DNA of 64,000 nt from NCBI GenBank assembly GCA_028284235.1, contig JANQSC010000049.1, forward strand, positions 62,001-126,000. Reading direction: 5' to 3'. This document shows positions 34,736-43,727 of the stretch, one piece after another (positions within the stretch are counted from its first letter, which is position 1; each line of letters begins with the position of its first letter). The stretch comes from Opitutaceae bacterium. Its GTDB lineage: Bacteria > Verrucomicrobiota > Verrucomicrobiia > Opitutales > Opitutaceae. The notes below the pieces were generated by a model. That model ran no database searches, was not told where the DNA came from, and saw only the letters and a program-made list of their open reading frames with translations. The position numbers and the translations under genes were made by a program.

Positions 34736-34770
34736 GGGTCGGCGGCAAGCCACAAGCGCCGCTCCTGCCG
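34736..34770. repeat. Family D-related fragment
   Basis: GGCGGCAAGCCACAAGCGCC followed by GCTCCTGCCG resembles the interior and right arm of the 20532-20604 element. It sits between recO and the DUF4870 gene. The match is partial. Confidence 0.35.
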
Positions 34771-35388
34771 TCAACCTCCCAATCGGATCGAGGTGAAGCG
34801 TTCGACGTAAGTTTCCAGGCTGTCGACTGCGTTGCCCAGGATCTCCGGATCCTCCCCTTTGTCTTGAAGCGGCTGGTTCAAAGTTCGAGCGACGACGGCG
34901 TGGGCGTCCGCGGCCAGCTTCCCGGCCCAGTCTTCTTTGACGGGATAGCCTTCGGCGCGGCAGTAGAGGTAGAGGCATTTCAGATAGGTCGCCGTCGGGT
35001 CCCGTCCGTTTTCCCACGAGTCGAGCCCTTTGGTCAGGAGTCGGAAGGTGTTTTCCAGGTTCTCTTCATGGGCGGGATTGGCGATTACGATCTGGGAAAA
35101 TCGAGCCGCGCTTTCGAACGCGGCGTATCGGCGGGCCAAGTCCCGGCGTTTGCGTACTACGTGCGCGTCCTTCAAAAACCCGAGGCCTTTGCCGGGCTTG
35201 AGTTCCAGTCGAAATTCGCCTTCGTCGAACAAGTCCAACGCGATTTGCGTTCCCGGTTTGGACGAGCGTCGGGCCAGAACGGTGACGATGCCGCGTTCCA
35301 CGGAAAGCAGCGTATGCGACACGAATCGGTCTCCGCTCGGGGCGACTCGAAGGACGATCGCGTGTGTGGTGGTTTCCGGGGCCGGCAT
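34771..35388 (-). CDS. recO: DNA repair protein RecO, short form
   Basis: A 205-residue protein resembling RecO, which anneals single-stranded DNA and helps load RecA in the RecFOR pathway. The N-terminal OB-like part reads THAIVLRVAPSGDRFVSHTL then GIVTVLARRSSK, and the helical part has ARFSQIVIANPAHEEN and YLKCLYLYCRAEGYPVKEDWAG, as in the RecO C-terminal domain. The zinc-binding CxxC pairs of many RecO proteins are absent, and the protein is shorter than the usual 230-250 residues. Fifteen bases separate it from the upstream DUF502 gene. The identification is by pattern and would benefit from a profile search. Confidence 0.75.
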   Translation of the reverse strand: MPAPETTTHAIVLRVAPSGDRFVSHTLLSVERGIVTVLARRSSKPGTQIALDLFDEGEFRLELKPGKGLGFLKDAHVVRKRRDLARRYAAFESAARFSQIVIANPAHEENLENTFRLLTKGLDSWENGRDPTATYLKCLYLYCRAEGYPVKEDWAGKLAADAHAVVARTLNQPLQDKGEDPEILGNAVDSLETYVERFTSIRLGG

Positions 35389-35403
35389 GCCTTTCGAGGC
35401 GGC

Positions 35404-36060
35404 TCAGTCCTCGCTGGTTTCGGCCTCCAGAACTTTTCCGGGAGTCCATTCGGGGGCGACGGCGCCGCCGGAGATTATGAACTTCATGCCTTCGCCGACG
35501 CTCATTTCGAGTTCTCTGACTTCGTCTTTTGGGAACATCACCAGGAAGCCGCTGGTGGGGTTCGGCGTGGTGGGCACGAATATGTTGAGCATGGGCGTGT
35601 CGACCTTGCTCTTGATCTCCCCTTTGGAATTGCTGGTGAGAAAACCGATCGCGTACGCTCCTTTGCGCGGGAATTGGACGAGGACGACTTTCTGGAAAAC
35701 CGCTCGGTTCTGCGAGCTAAAGGTGTCGATGATCTGTTTGACCGAAGTGTAGACCGTGTTGACGACGGGGAGATTGTTCAAGATGCGCTCGCCGATGGAC
35801 CAAAGGTACTTGGCGACGAAATAGCGGGACAAAAACCCGAGAACCGTCACGAGGAAAACGACGATGAGCGTGGCCGTGACGTTCCAGAAGAGGGCGAGTT
35901 CGGGGTCGTTGACTATTTCCCTCGGAACAAAGAAGAAGACTTTGGTTTTGAAGCTGCCTCCGATTTTCAGAACCAGCCAGTTGAATACGAAAAATGTGAT
36001 GCCGAGCGGCGCGAGGAGCACGACGCCGGAGAGAAAAGCTCTTCGTAGCGATGATAGCAT
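35404..36060 (-). CDS. DUF502-family membrane protein
   Basis: A 218-residue inner-membrane protein with two transmembrane segments, about 9-30 (FLSGVVLLAPLGITFFVFNW) and 60-80 (VTATLIVVFLVTVLGFLSRY). A soluble beta-rich domain follows with NTVYTSVKQIIDTF and NIFVPTTPNPTSGFLVMFP, the signature stretch of DUF502. Its function is unknown; it is thought to be an envelope or trafficking protein. First gene of the recO run, divergent from the SNF2 helicase gene. Confidence 0.88.
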   Translation of the reverse strand: MLSSLRRAFLSGVVLLAPLGITFFVFNWLVLKIGGSFKTKVFFFVPREIVNDPELALFWNVTATLIVVFLVTVLGFLSRYFVAKYLWSIGERILNNLPVVNTVYTSVKQIIDTFSSQNRAVFQKVVLVQFPRKGAYAIGFLTSNSKGEIKSKVDTPMLNIFVPTTPNPTSGFLVMFPKDEVRELEMSVGEGMKFIISGGAVAPEWTPGKVLEAETSED

Positions 36061-36176
36061 GGGTAGGGGATTATTTTCTCTTTTGGTAAATTGGCGATTA
36101 ATAAAACGTGTTCCTCCCCATGAAATTGCGCGGGCGCATGATTTGGTTTGATCGCTTTCGCCCGGCCGTTTTTTTT

Positions 36177-36182
36177 GGAGAG
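36177..36182 (+). promoter_or_regulatory. Ribosome binding site deciding the SNF2 start
   Basis: GGAGAG precedes the ATG at 36186. A frame extends upstream to 36108 but has no such site and begins only 48 bases from the divergent DUF502 gene. Confidence 0.6.
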
Positions 36183-36185
36183 TTA

Positions 36186-38678
36186 ATGCAGTGGAAAGGG
36201 GCCAATAGACTTTATTCCAAGCGCTCGCTGAGACGGTGGGTGGACCGGCTGGAAGAAGGCTGGGAAAGCCAGTTCGAGGTCGACGCGTTGAAGCGCGGGA
36301 GGACGCTCTACAAGAAGGGGAACATTCGAGAGATTTCCATCGGCGACTCCGACGCGATCATGACATGCAAGATCGGGAAGCGGGAAAGCTACTCGGTCGT
36401 GGATTGGGAAGAAGGGAAGTTCGCGGTACGGTCGTCCTCGTCGGATCTCGTTTTCGCCGACGCCATCGCGGTAGCCGGTATCTTGGAGATGGAGGAACTG
36501 ATCGCGGACGAGGATCTCGCGTTCCTCGACGGATCGGAAGACGACTCGGAGGAAAACGGTCAAAACGCCAACGAGCCGAGCCCGGAAGAGGCGGACAGCG
36601 AAGAACCGGAAAAGCGCATGCTCCACTTGGTTTTGGATACGCATTTTCAAGGACTGATCTGCGAGGCGTATTGGCTGACCGAAGGCGGGGGGCGGGTTCC
36701 TGCTTTGGGCGGGGCCGACGGCGCTCCGGAAGCGGAGTCAGGCGAGGAGCGCGGCCGGCTCATCTCCTTGGCCGCGAAGGCTCGCAAGTCTCACTTCGTC
36801 TACTCGGAGGAGTTCAACGGCTACCTGCTGCGCCATTTGCAGGAAATCCCGTTTTTCGTGAGCAAAGTTTGGCCCAACTGGAAACAATCCTACTCGACCG
36901 AAGAACGGGAGAATGTCGCCAATATTCAGGAAGGTTTTCAGGAGCTGACGCTGGGCGCGAAAGCGCGGCTCAACAGCAAGGGAAAACTGGAAGTTAAGTG
37001 GAAACTGGATACGGGCAAACTCTCGCTCTCGGAAGAACTGGCCCGTTCATTGGTGGAACGGAGCGATTCCCCGACGCTGATCCCGGAACTGGGAATCGTG
37101 AAACTGTCGCATGAATCGCGCGAGTTGCTCAACCGTTGGGAGGAAATGGAGACGAAGCGTTCGTCCGGATTCGAACGCTACCAGCTGTTTTCGCTCTTTC
37201 CAGACGGCAGTTCCAATGTGGAATTGGAAGGCGAGCTCAAGCGATGGCGCGACAGTCTCCTCGACTCGGACGAGAGCGACATTGAGTTGCTCGACTGCCT
37301 GCGTCCGTATCAGCGGGAGGGCGCCCAGTGGATGAATCGGCTGCTGTCGCACGGTTGCCACTGCTTGCTTGCGGACGAAATGGGCTTGGGGAAAACGGTC
37401 CAGGTGATCGCGCTGATGCGCGAGCGTCTCGCGGCCGGCAAGAAAGCGCTGGTGGTGTGTCCGGCTAGCGTTGTTCCCGTTTGGGTTTCCGAATTCGAGA
37501 AGTTCGCCCCGGAGCTGAAGGCGGTTCGGTACGGGGGCAAGTCGCTGGAGAAAGAAGGCGACGATTGGAGTGCTCTGGTGATGAGTTTCGCCCTCATGCG
37601 CAATCGCATCGACCATTTGAAAGATCGAGAATTCGAATACGCGGTCCTCGACGAAGCCCAGTTTATCAAAAATCCGGACGCCAAGGTCTCGCGAGCCGCG
37701 CTTCAGCTGCGGGCCCGCAAGCGGGTGGCCCTGACCGGCACGCCGATTGAAAACAAGCCGCTCGATCTCTGGCCGTCGTTCCAGTTCCTTATGCCGGGTC
37801 TGCTCGGGAGCCGCAAGTCGTTCGAAGAGCGCCTGCAGGAAAATCCGGGCGCCTTCAAGGCTCGGCTGAGAACTCAGATCGCTCCCTTTATGATGCGGCG
37901 CACCAAGTCGCAGGTGGCCCACGACCTGCCGGAGAAAATCATCATCGACCAGCATTGCCCGGTGACGGAGGTTCAGTCGAAGGAATACGCTCGCGTTTGC
38001 GCCACGGGTCTGGAGCGCCTCGGCGACAATCTCGGGGAGGCGTTGCGGGGCAACCGCTTCGCGGCGTTGAGCTTGCTGACTCGCCTGCGTCAGGCGAGTT
38101 GCGACCCCGATTTGCTGCCTTGGGTGAGCGCGGAGCTCGAAGATAGCGGCAAGCTCATGGTTCTCCTCGAAAAACTAATTGAAGTGCTCGGAACGGGCCA
38201 CAAGGTCGTTGTATTCAGCCAATTCGTACGATTTCTGGAGCGAATTAAAAAATTGATTCAAATGTCGTTTCCGGAGCTGCCGTTGTTCGAATTGACGGGC
38301 GCTACGCGCGACCGGGAGGCTCCGGTGCAGGGCTTTCAATCGTCGAAGGACACGGCGGCGATGCTCGTGAGCTTGCGGGCGGGAGGCTCCGGCATTACGC
38401 TAAACGCTGCGGACTACGTTTTCTTGATGGATCCGTGGTGGAATCCGGCTGTAGAGAACCAGGCGATTGATCGCGTACACCGTATTGGTCAGGAGAATAC
38501 GGTTTTCGTGTATCGCATGATTGCCAAAGGGACGATCGAAGAACGAATCCAGGATTTGAAGCGCGACAAGCAAGAGCTGTTTGAAAGCATCGTCAAGAAC
38601 AGCTCGACAGGCGCGGACGAACTGGCCCGGCAGTTCAAGTCGCTGGAAGCGTTGCTGATTCTCTCGCAGAACGACTAG
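36186..38678 (+). CDS. SNF2-family DEAD/DEAH-box helicase/ATPase
   Basis: An 830-residue DNA-dependent ATPase. The first 80 residues resemble the SWIM region found in bacterial SNF2 proteins (GRTLYKKGNIREISI then YSVV), but the zinc-binding cysteines and histidine are missing. An acidic linker (about 115-145) follows. The helicase core has motif I ADEMGLGKTVQ with Lys403, motif II LDEAQ with Asp489, motif III ALTGTPIENK, and in the second RecA lobe VVVFSQFVRFLERI, RAGGSGITLNAADYV, DPWWNPAVENQAIDRVHRIGQ. All motifs look functional. Such proteins remodel protein-DNA complexes; the specific task is unknown. The start at 36186 is favoured by a GGAGAG site. Confidence 0.92.
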   Translation: MQWKGANRLYSKRSLRRWVDRLEEGWESQFEVDALKRGRTLYKKGNIREISIGDSDAIMTCKIGKRESYSVVDWEEGKFAVRSSSSDLVFADAIAVAGILEMEELIADEDLAFLDGSEDDSEENGQNANEPSPEEADSEEPEKRMLHLVLDTHFQGLICEAYWLTEGGGRVPALGGADGAPEAESGEERGRLISLAAKARKSHFVYSEEFNGYLLRHLQEIPFFVSKVWPNWKQSYSTEERENVANIQEGFQELTLGAKARLNSKGKLEVKWKLDTGKLSLSEELARSLVERSDSPTLIPELGIVKLSHESRELLNRWEEMETKRSSGFERYQLFSLFPDGSSNVELEGELKRWRDSLLDSDESDIELLDCLRPYQREGAQWMNRLLSHGCHCLLADEMGLGKTVQVIALMRERLAAGKKALVVCPASVVPVWVSEFEKFAPELKAVRYGGKSLEKEGDDWSALVMSFALMRNRIDHLKDREFEYAVLDEAQFIKNPDAKVSRAALQLRARKRVALTGTPIENKPLDLWPSFQFLMPGLLGSRKSFEERLQENPGAFKARLRTQIAPFMMRRTKSQVAHDLPEKIIIDQHCPVTEVQSKEYARVCATGLERLGDNLGEALRGNRFAALSLLTRLRQASCDPDLLPWVSAELEDSGKLMVLLEKLIEVLGTGHKVVVFSQFVRFLERIKKLIQMSFPELPLFELTGATRDREAPVQGFQSSKDTAAMLVSLRAGGSGITLNAADYVFLMDPWWNPAVENQAIDRVHRIGQENTVFVYRMIAKGTIEERIQDLKRDKQELFESIVKNSSTGADELARQFKSLEALLILSQND

Positions 38679-38749
38679 TGGCCGGCGATTTCGAATTAGG
38701 CGCGATTCGCTCTTCACATTTCATGGACTTTGCCTGAATATCTCGCCCA

Positions 38750-40162
38750 ATGAAACGTCAACTACTCCTCGTTCTCTCGCTCGTTTTTGTCGCTTCCCAG
38801 TTTTTGTCGGGCCGCGACAAGCCGAACATCATTTTCATCATGGCGGACGACCTCGGCTACGGGGACCTCGGCAGCTACGGTCAGAAGCTTATCGAGACGC
38901 CGCATATCGATCGGCTCGCCGAAAACGGGATGCGCTTTACTGATTTCTACGCGGGCTCGACCGTGTGCGCTCCGTCGCGCTGCGTGCTGATGACCGGTCT
39001 GGACACGGGGCATTGCTACATTCGCGGCAACGGCAAGAACAACTTGAGGCCGGAGGACGTGACCGTGGCCGAACTGCTGAAGGCCGAAGGCTACGCGACC
39101 GGGCAAGTGGGCAAATGGGGCCTCGGCCACGAAGGCACGTCGGGCATGCCGACGAACCAGGGGTTCGACTATTTTTACGGCTACCTCGATCAGCATCACG
39201 CCCATTTGTTTTATCCGACCTTCATCATCCGCAATGAATCGCGCGTTCCGTTGCGCAACGTAGTTCCGAACGAAGGGGAGTGGGGGCAAGGCGTGGCGTC
39301 GAAGAAAGTGGACTACACGCCTGCGTTGATGATCGACGAGACAATGGGCTTTATCGACCGAAAGAAAGACGAGCCCTTCTTTTTGTATCTCTCCTACACG
39401 TTGCCTCACGCGAACAACGAGGCGTTTCGCGAAACGGGCGACGGAACCGCGGTTCCCGACTTGGGAATCTACGCCGACAAACCGTGGAGCAAGCAGAACA
39501 AAGGGCAGGCCGCGATGGTGACCTATTTGGACATGATGGTGGGCAAAGTGGTGGAGCGTTTGGAGACGCACGGGATCTTGGACGACACCGTCATCTTCTT
39601 CACCTCGGATAATGGCCCGCACAGCGAGGCGGGCAACGACCCGCGCTTCTTCGACGCGAATGGTCCGGTGACCGGAATCAAGCGAACTCTGTACGACGGG
39701 GGTATCCGCGTTCCCATGATCGTGCAGTGGCCTGGGAAAATTAAAGCGGGCTCGACGACTTCTCTGATCTCGGGGGCCGTAGATTTTATGGCCACCGCGG
39801 TCGACATCGCCGGGGACGATCTGCAAGTGCCGACCAACGGTATCAGTTTTCTCCCGACGCTGCTTGGAAAAAACCAGCAGCAAAAGAAGCACGAATTCCT
39901 GTATTGGGAGTTCTATGAGCAAGGTGGAAAGCAAGCGATTCGCATGGGCGACTACAAAGCGGTGAGGCGTCCGATGTTCACGGGACCGATTGAGGTGTAC
40001 GACGTTACCGAGGACATCGCCGAGGAGAACGACATCGCCAAAGAGAATCCGGAACTCGTGTCGACGTTTGAGCGGCTGTTCGAGGAAGGGCGCACTCCTT
40101 CGGAATGGAAGGTGAGGGGTTCGGTCAATTCCTCGGAAGCGGAGCGAATCGAGTTTCGGTAA
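38750..40162 (+). CDS. Secreted arylsulfatase (S1 family)
   Basis: A 470-residue periplasmic sulfatase with a signal peptide in the first 20 residues. FIMADDLGYGDLGSYG gives the first metal ligands. VCAPSRCVLMTG places formylglycine at Cys73. VGKWGLGHEG and FFTSDNGPH are the lysine and second metal-ligand segments, and GGIRVPMIVQWPGKIKAG is the conserved C-terminal catalytic loop. It looks like a classic arylsulfatase A-type enzyme and is the most canonical of the four complete sulfatases here. Read alone, 71 bases after the SNF2 stop codon. Confidence 0.94.
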   Translation: MKRQLLLVLSLVFVASQFLSGRDKPNIIFIMADDLGYGDLGSYGQKLIETPHIDRLAENGMRFTDFYAGSTVCAPSRCVLMTGLDTGHCYIRGNGKNNLRPEDVTVAELLKAEGYATGQVGKWGLGHEGTSGMPTNQGFDYFYGYLDQHHAHLFYPTFIIRNESRVPLRNVVPNEGEWGQGVASKKVDYTPALMIDETMGFIDRKKDEPFFLYLSYTLPHANNEAFRETGDGTAVPDLGIYADKPWSKQNKGQAAMVTYLDMMVGKVVERLETHGILDDTVIFFTSDNGPHSEAGNDPRFFDANGPVTGIKRTLYDGGIRVPMIVQWPGKIKAGSTTSLISGAVDFMATAVDIAGDDLQVPTNGISFLPTLLGKNQQQKKHEFLYWEFYEQGGKQAIRMGDYKAVRRPMFTGPIEVYDVTEDIAEENDIAKENPELVSTFERLFEEGRTPSEWKVRGSVNSSEAERIEFR

Positions 40163-40372
40163 TCAGCCGGGTTCGCTCGGGGCCCGTTCAGTGGCTCAAG
40201 CCGATGAGCGTCATTCGAGTGAATTGACGCTCTCTATACAAAATTGCGCAACAAAGTTCCGCGCGGAGTTGTCACTTGGATCCAGGTGTTTTGCGCGCGA
40301 GTGGGTTTCCGGGTTGGGACTAGAGAAATTCAATAGGATGACGGGCTCGCGCGTTAATCAACATGGGTGTCA

Positions 40373-41347
40373 ATGTCTCCGTTTGAATCCAAAGTTAACA
40401 AGGACAAGTCTCGATTTGCGGCGATTGTGGAGTTCGGGCTCTATCACTGCGTGATAGCGGTTTTCCGGATACTCCCGCTCAAACTTGCCTACTTCCTCGC
40501 GGAAACGCTGGTTCGGCTCGGGTATTCCGTTTCGGCCCGTTTAAGGCGGCGGGTATTCGAACATCTGGAGATTTGCTTCGGAAGAACCGCCAATCGAGCC
40601 GAGTTGGAAGCGCTTTACTTGGACAGTGTCCGCTATCACGCCTGGTTCTGGGTGGACATGTTCCTGGGGCCCCGGCTCCTGAGGAATGCCAAATTGGCCG
40701 CGCGAGTCGACATCAGCGAAGCGGTCGAGGCGCTAGACCGGCTCGGTTGGCGCCACAATTGCGACCGCGGAGTCCTTCTGGTGAGCTCACACCAAGGGTC
40801 GCCCGACATCATTACGCTCGCTTTGGGCGCTGCGGGGATTCCCATGGCGGCGATTGCCCGTCCGCTCGACAATCCGCGCATCGCCAAGAGTGTTCAAAAA
40901 GCGCGGGCGAATTTCCCTCGAACCGAAATCGACAAGAACGGCGGGTTGCGAACCGCTTTCCGTCATCTCAAGAAGGGCGGGATCGTGGGCGTCCAGGTCG
41001 ACCAAGACGCGGGGGTCAATGGCGTCTTTGTTCCCTATTTCGAAAAACTGGCATCGACCCACACGGGTCCGGGAATGCTCGCGACTCTCTCGAACTGTCC
41101 CGTCGTAATGATCTACGCCATACGAACGGCGCCGCGCTCGTTTGAATACAAACTCTTCGCGAAAGTGCTCGAAGCGCCGTCGTTCGAAGTCGACACGGAT
41201 GCAGCCGTTCTCGAATGGACGCGGCGAATGACGACGGATGTTGAAGCGATGGCGAAGCGGTTTCCGGAGCAGGTTCTCTGGGCCCACCGGCGATGGAAAA
41301 CTCGGCCGTCCACGAGAAAAACGAAAGCGGCGGTTCTCGCGCGTTAG
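40373..41347 (+). CDS. LpxL/HtrB-like lipid A acyltransferase family protein
   Basis: A 325-residue inner-membrane acyltransferase. A hydrophobic segment (about 25-45) precedes the catalytic H-x4-D motif, seen as SSHQGSPD with His140 and Asp145. FRHLKKGGIVGVQVDQDAG and VFVPYFEKLASTHTGPGMLA match the substrate-binding block of the LpxL/LpxM family, and QVLWAHRRWKTRP near the end is also characteristic. Such enzymes add a secondary acyl chain to lipid A, fitting a cell with an outer membrane. ATG 40373 is taken; an in-frame GTG lies six bases upstream. Convergent with the cupin gene five bases away. The acyl donor is unknown. Confidence 0.88.
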   Translation: MSPFESKVNKDKSRFAAIVEFGLYHCVIAVFRILPLKLAYFLAETLVRLGYSVSARLRRRVFEHLEICFGRTANRAELEALYLDSVRYHAWFWVDMFLGPRLLRNAKLAARVDISEAVEALDRLGWRHNCDRGVLLVSSHQGSPDIITLALGAAGIPMAAIARPLDNPRIAKSVQKARANFPRTEIDKNGGLRTAFRHLKKGGIVGVQVDQDAGVNGVFVPYFEKLASTHTGPGMLATLSNCPVVMIYAIRTAPRSFEYKLFAKVLEAPSFEVDTDAAVLEWTRRMTTDVEAMAKRFPEQVLWAHRRWKTRPSTRKTKAAVLAR

Positions 41348-41352
41348 CGCGA

Positions 41353-41697
41353 TCAGTCAAACCACTCGTCTTCGGGATCGAATTTCGGGATGGGAATGTT
41401 GACGATCTTCATCTCGCCGATGGCGCGGTGCTTGCATCCGGGACGGATGAGGACGGTCGACATGGGTTTTAGAGGGAAGCGTTCCCCGTCGAGTTCGATT
41501 TCCCCTTCGCCCTCGAGTACGAGATAGATTTCAGTCAGCTTCTTATGGTAGTGAGTCTGGGCGTCTTTCTTGATGTCGACCAAGTGAATCGAGGCGATGG
41601 AGTTGTCCTCGTCCATGAAGGCGCGTCGTGAGGTCCCGCACGGGCACGGAGTCGGTTCGATGTCGGCGAGATGGGAGATCTTATAGCGTTTTTCCAT
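41353..41697 (-). CDS. Single-domain cupin
   Basis: A 114-residue small beta-barrel protein. THYHKKLTEIYLVLEGEGEI carries the first cupin motif, with two histidines and a glutamate as likely metal ligands, and RPGCKHRAIG carries the second-motif histidine. A CPCG pair near the N-terminus is unusual. Small cupins include isomerases, dioxygenases and sugar-binding proteins, so no reaction is proposed. The start at 41697 is favoured because it begins MEKRYKISHLAD directly at the fold; a longer frame reaches 41739. Stands alone. Confidence 0.75.
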   Translation of the reverse strand: MEKRYKISHLADIEPTPCPCGTSRRAFMDEDNSIASIHLVDIKKDAQTHYHKKLTEIYLVLEGEGEIELDGERFPLKPMSTVLIRPGCKHRAIGEMKIVNIPIPKFDPEDEWFD

Positions 41698-41876
41698 TGG
41701 GCGTAACGTCCAATCTTGGAATCGCGGGGAGAATCGCAACTCCTATTCCCTGTCCAGACGCGTTTCTGGAGCGGGGAATTGAATCGAACGAATTTCGGTT
41801 GTCTTGACGTGTCGAGACTCGCCCGCTCTTCTGGAGCGACCGGACAATCCGACTAACTCAACACTCAAAATCTGCT

Positions 41877-43712
41877 ATGCGCTCCCTACTTGCCACAATC
41901 TCCTTGCTGCTTTCCCTCGTCGCCCAAGCAGCCGATCGCCCGAACATCGTTTGGATCGTGTCGGAAGACAACTCGAAGCACTGGCTTCGACTTTATCAAG
42001 AGGACGGGGCCGCGATGCCGAATATCGAGCGGCTCGCTGCAAAAGGGCTCGTTTTTCAGAACGCCTTCTCGAACGCCCCCGTCTGCTCGGTGGCGCGGAG
42101 CACCCTGATCACCGGATCCTACGCGCCTCGGATTGGCGCCCAGTACCATCGCCGGGCGGCGATGGCTCCGATGCCCGACGGCTTGCGGATGTTTCCCTAC
42201 TACCTGCGACAAGCCGGCTACTACACGACCAACAATAGCAAGACGGACTACAATCTCAGTGACAAAGAGATGTGGGACGAGTCCTCGAGCCAGGCGACCT
42301 ATCGGAAACGGAAGTCCGGCCAGCCGTTCTTCCACGTGCAGAATTTCGGCCGCACCCACGAGGGGCAACTCCACTTCACGAAAGAGTTCATGGCGAACAA
42401 CCCGACCAACGCCAATCCGGACGAGATGAACGTGTTCCCGTATCATCCCAATACGCCGACGTTTCGCTACACCTACGCCAAGTACCACGACCACCACGCC
42501 GAAGTGGATGCTCAAATGGGCGAGTTTCTCGACGGGCTCCGTAAAGACGGCGTGGCCGAAGACACCATCGTTTTCTACTATGGCGACCACGGGGGCGTCC
42601 TGCCGCGCGGCAAAGGCTACGCCTACGAAAGCGGACTAAATATCCCGCTGGTCGTTTATGTACCCGAAAAATGGAAACACTTGTCGCCCGTTAAGGCGGG
42701 AAGCGAAGTGGAGGCCTTTGTCAGCTTCATCGACTTTGGGCCGACTGTCATGAATCTCGCGGGCGTGAAGGTGCCCGACACGCTGGACGGAACCCCGTTT
42801 CTGGGAAAAGGAGTGAGGGCCCGGGATCTCGACCGTCGCGACGAAGTCTTCGGCTACGCCGATCGGTTTGACGAAAAATACGATCTGGTGCGGACATTCC
42901 GAAAAGGGAAATTCAAATACATGCGCAACTACCAGCCGTTCAATTTCGATGGCTTGCACAACGAGTACCGCTACAGGATGCTCGCGTACCAAGAGTGGCT
43001 GGCGAAGTACAAAACGGAAGAGCTGAGCGGAATTCAAAACCAGTTTTTCGAACCGCGCGCCCCCGAAGCGCTGTACGATATCGAAGCGGATCCGCACGAG
43101 GTCAACAACCTCGCGGGTGATCCCGAATATGCCGATGTATTGAAGGACTTGAGACAGCGTCTGACGCGTCACGTGAAGCGTATTTCCGATTTGAGCTTTA
43201 TTCCGGAGTCGGTGATGGTCAACGACGCGCTAGCCAATCCAGTGCAGTACGGCCAGGACAACAAGAGACGGATTGCGACCTTGGTGGATACCGCTAACCT
43301 GAATTTGCTGCCGTTCCCGGATGCGGAAAAGGGAATCGCTCGAGCGCTCGCTTCGAACGACCCGCTCGTTCGGTATTGGGGGGCGATTGTGTGCAGCTCG
43401 TTTGGCAAGGAAGCGTCTCAGTTCGTGGATACAGCGAAGGCGCTCGCCAATGGGGATTCATACAATCTAGTCCGTGCGCGCGCTGCTGAATTTCTCGCCT
43501 TGATCGGAGCCGCCGACCCTCGCGAAACGCTCTACGATACTTTGAGGAACGCTAAGGACGAAGTGGAAGCGAATCTCATCTTGAACACGGTAACCCTGCT
43601 GCATGAAGGGAAGCCCGGCTACGAGTTTGAAATCGGCCCCGAGCTTTTCCCCGAAAGCTGGCGCGAAGACGATCGCGGGAACGTGTCCCGCAGACTGCGT
43701 TATTACGAGTAG
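41877..43712 (+). CDS. Secreted sulfatase with atypical CSVAR motif and HEAT-like tail
   Basis: A 611-residue periplasmic sulfatase-family protein. Signal peptide about 1-18. VSEDNSKHW replaces the usual ADD-x-G at the first metal site. The maturation motif reads VCSVARSTLITG, so Cys70 is followed by Val where C-x-P/A-x-R has Pro or Ala. FYYGDHGGVLPRGKGYAYE is the second metal site. After the usual sulfatase fold (to about 440), a helical region (about 470-600) has HEAT-like repeats such as ASNDPLVRYWGAIVCSSFGK and VRARAAEFLALIGAADPRE. Relatives in this phylum are often annotated as heparan N-sulfatases. Activity depends on whether the motif is recognised by the modifying enzyme. Confidence 0.88.
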   Translation: MRSLLATISLLLSLVAQAADRPNIVWIVSEDNSKHWLRLYQEDGAAMPNIERLAAKGLVFQNAFSNAPVCSVARSTLITGSYAPRIGAQYHRRAAMAPMPDGLRMFPYYLRQAGYYTTNNSKTDYNLSDKEMWDESSSQATYRKRKSGQPFFHVQNFGRTHEGQLHFTKEFMANNPTNANPDEMNVFPYHPNTPTFRYTYAKYHDHHAEVDAQMGEFLDGLRKDGVAEDTIVFYYGDHGGVLPRGKGYAYESGLNIPLVVYVPEKWKHLSPVKAGSEVEAFVSFIDFGPTVMNLAGVKVPDTLDGTPFLGKGVRARDLDRRDEVFGYADRFDEKYDLVRTFRKGKFKYMRNYQPFNFDGLHNEYRYRMLAYQEWLAKYKTEELSGIQNQFFEPRAPEALYDIEADPHEVNNLAGDPEYADVLKDLRQRLTRHVKRISDLSFIPESVMVNDALANPVQYGQDNKRRIATLVDTANLNLLPFPDAEKGIARALASNDPLVRYWGAIVCSSFGKEASQFVDTAKALANGDSYNLVRARAAEFLALIGAADPRETLYDTLRNAKDEVEANLILNTVTLLHEGKPGYEFEIGPELFPESWREDDRGNVSRRLRYYE

Positions 43713-43727
43713 ATCCGACCAGTGGCC

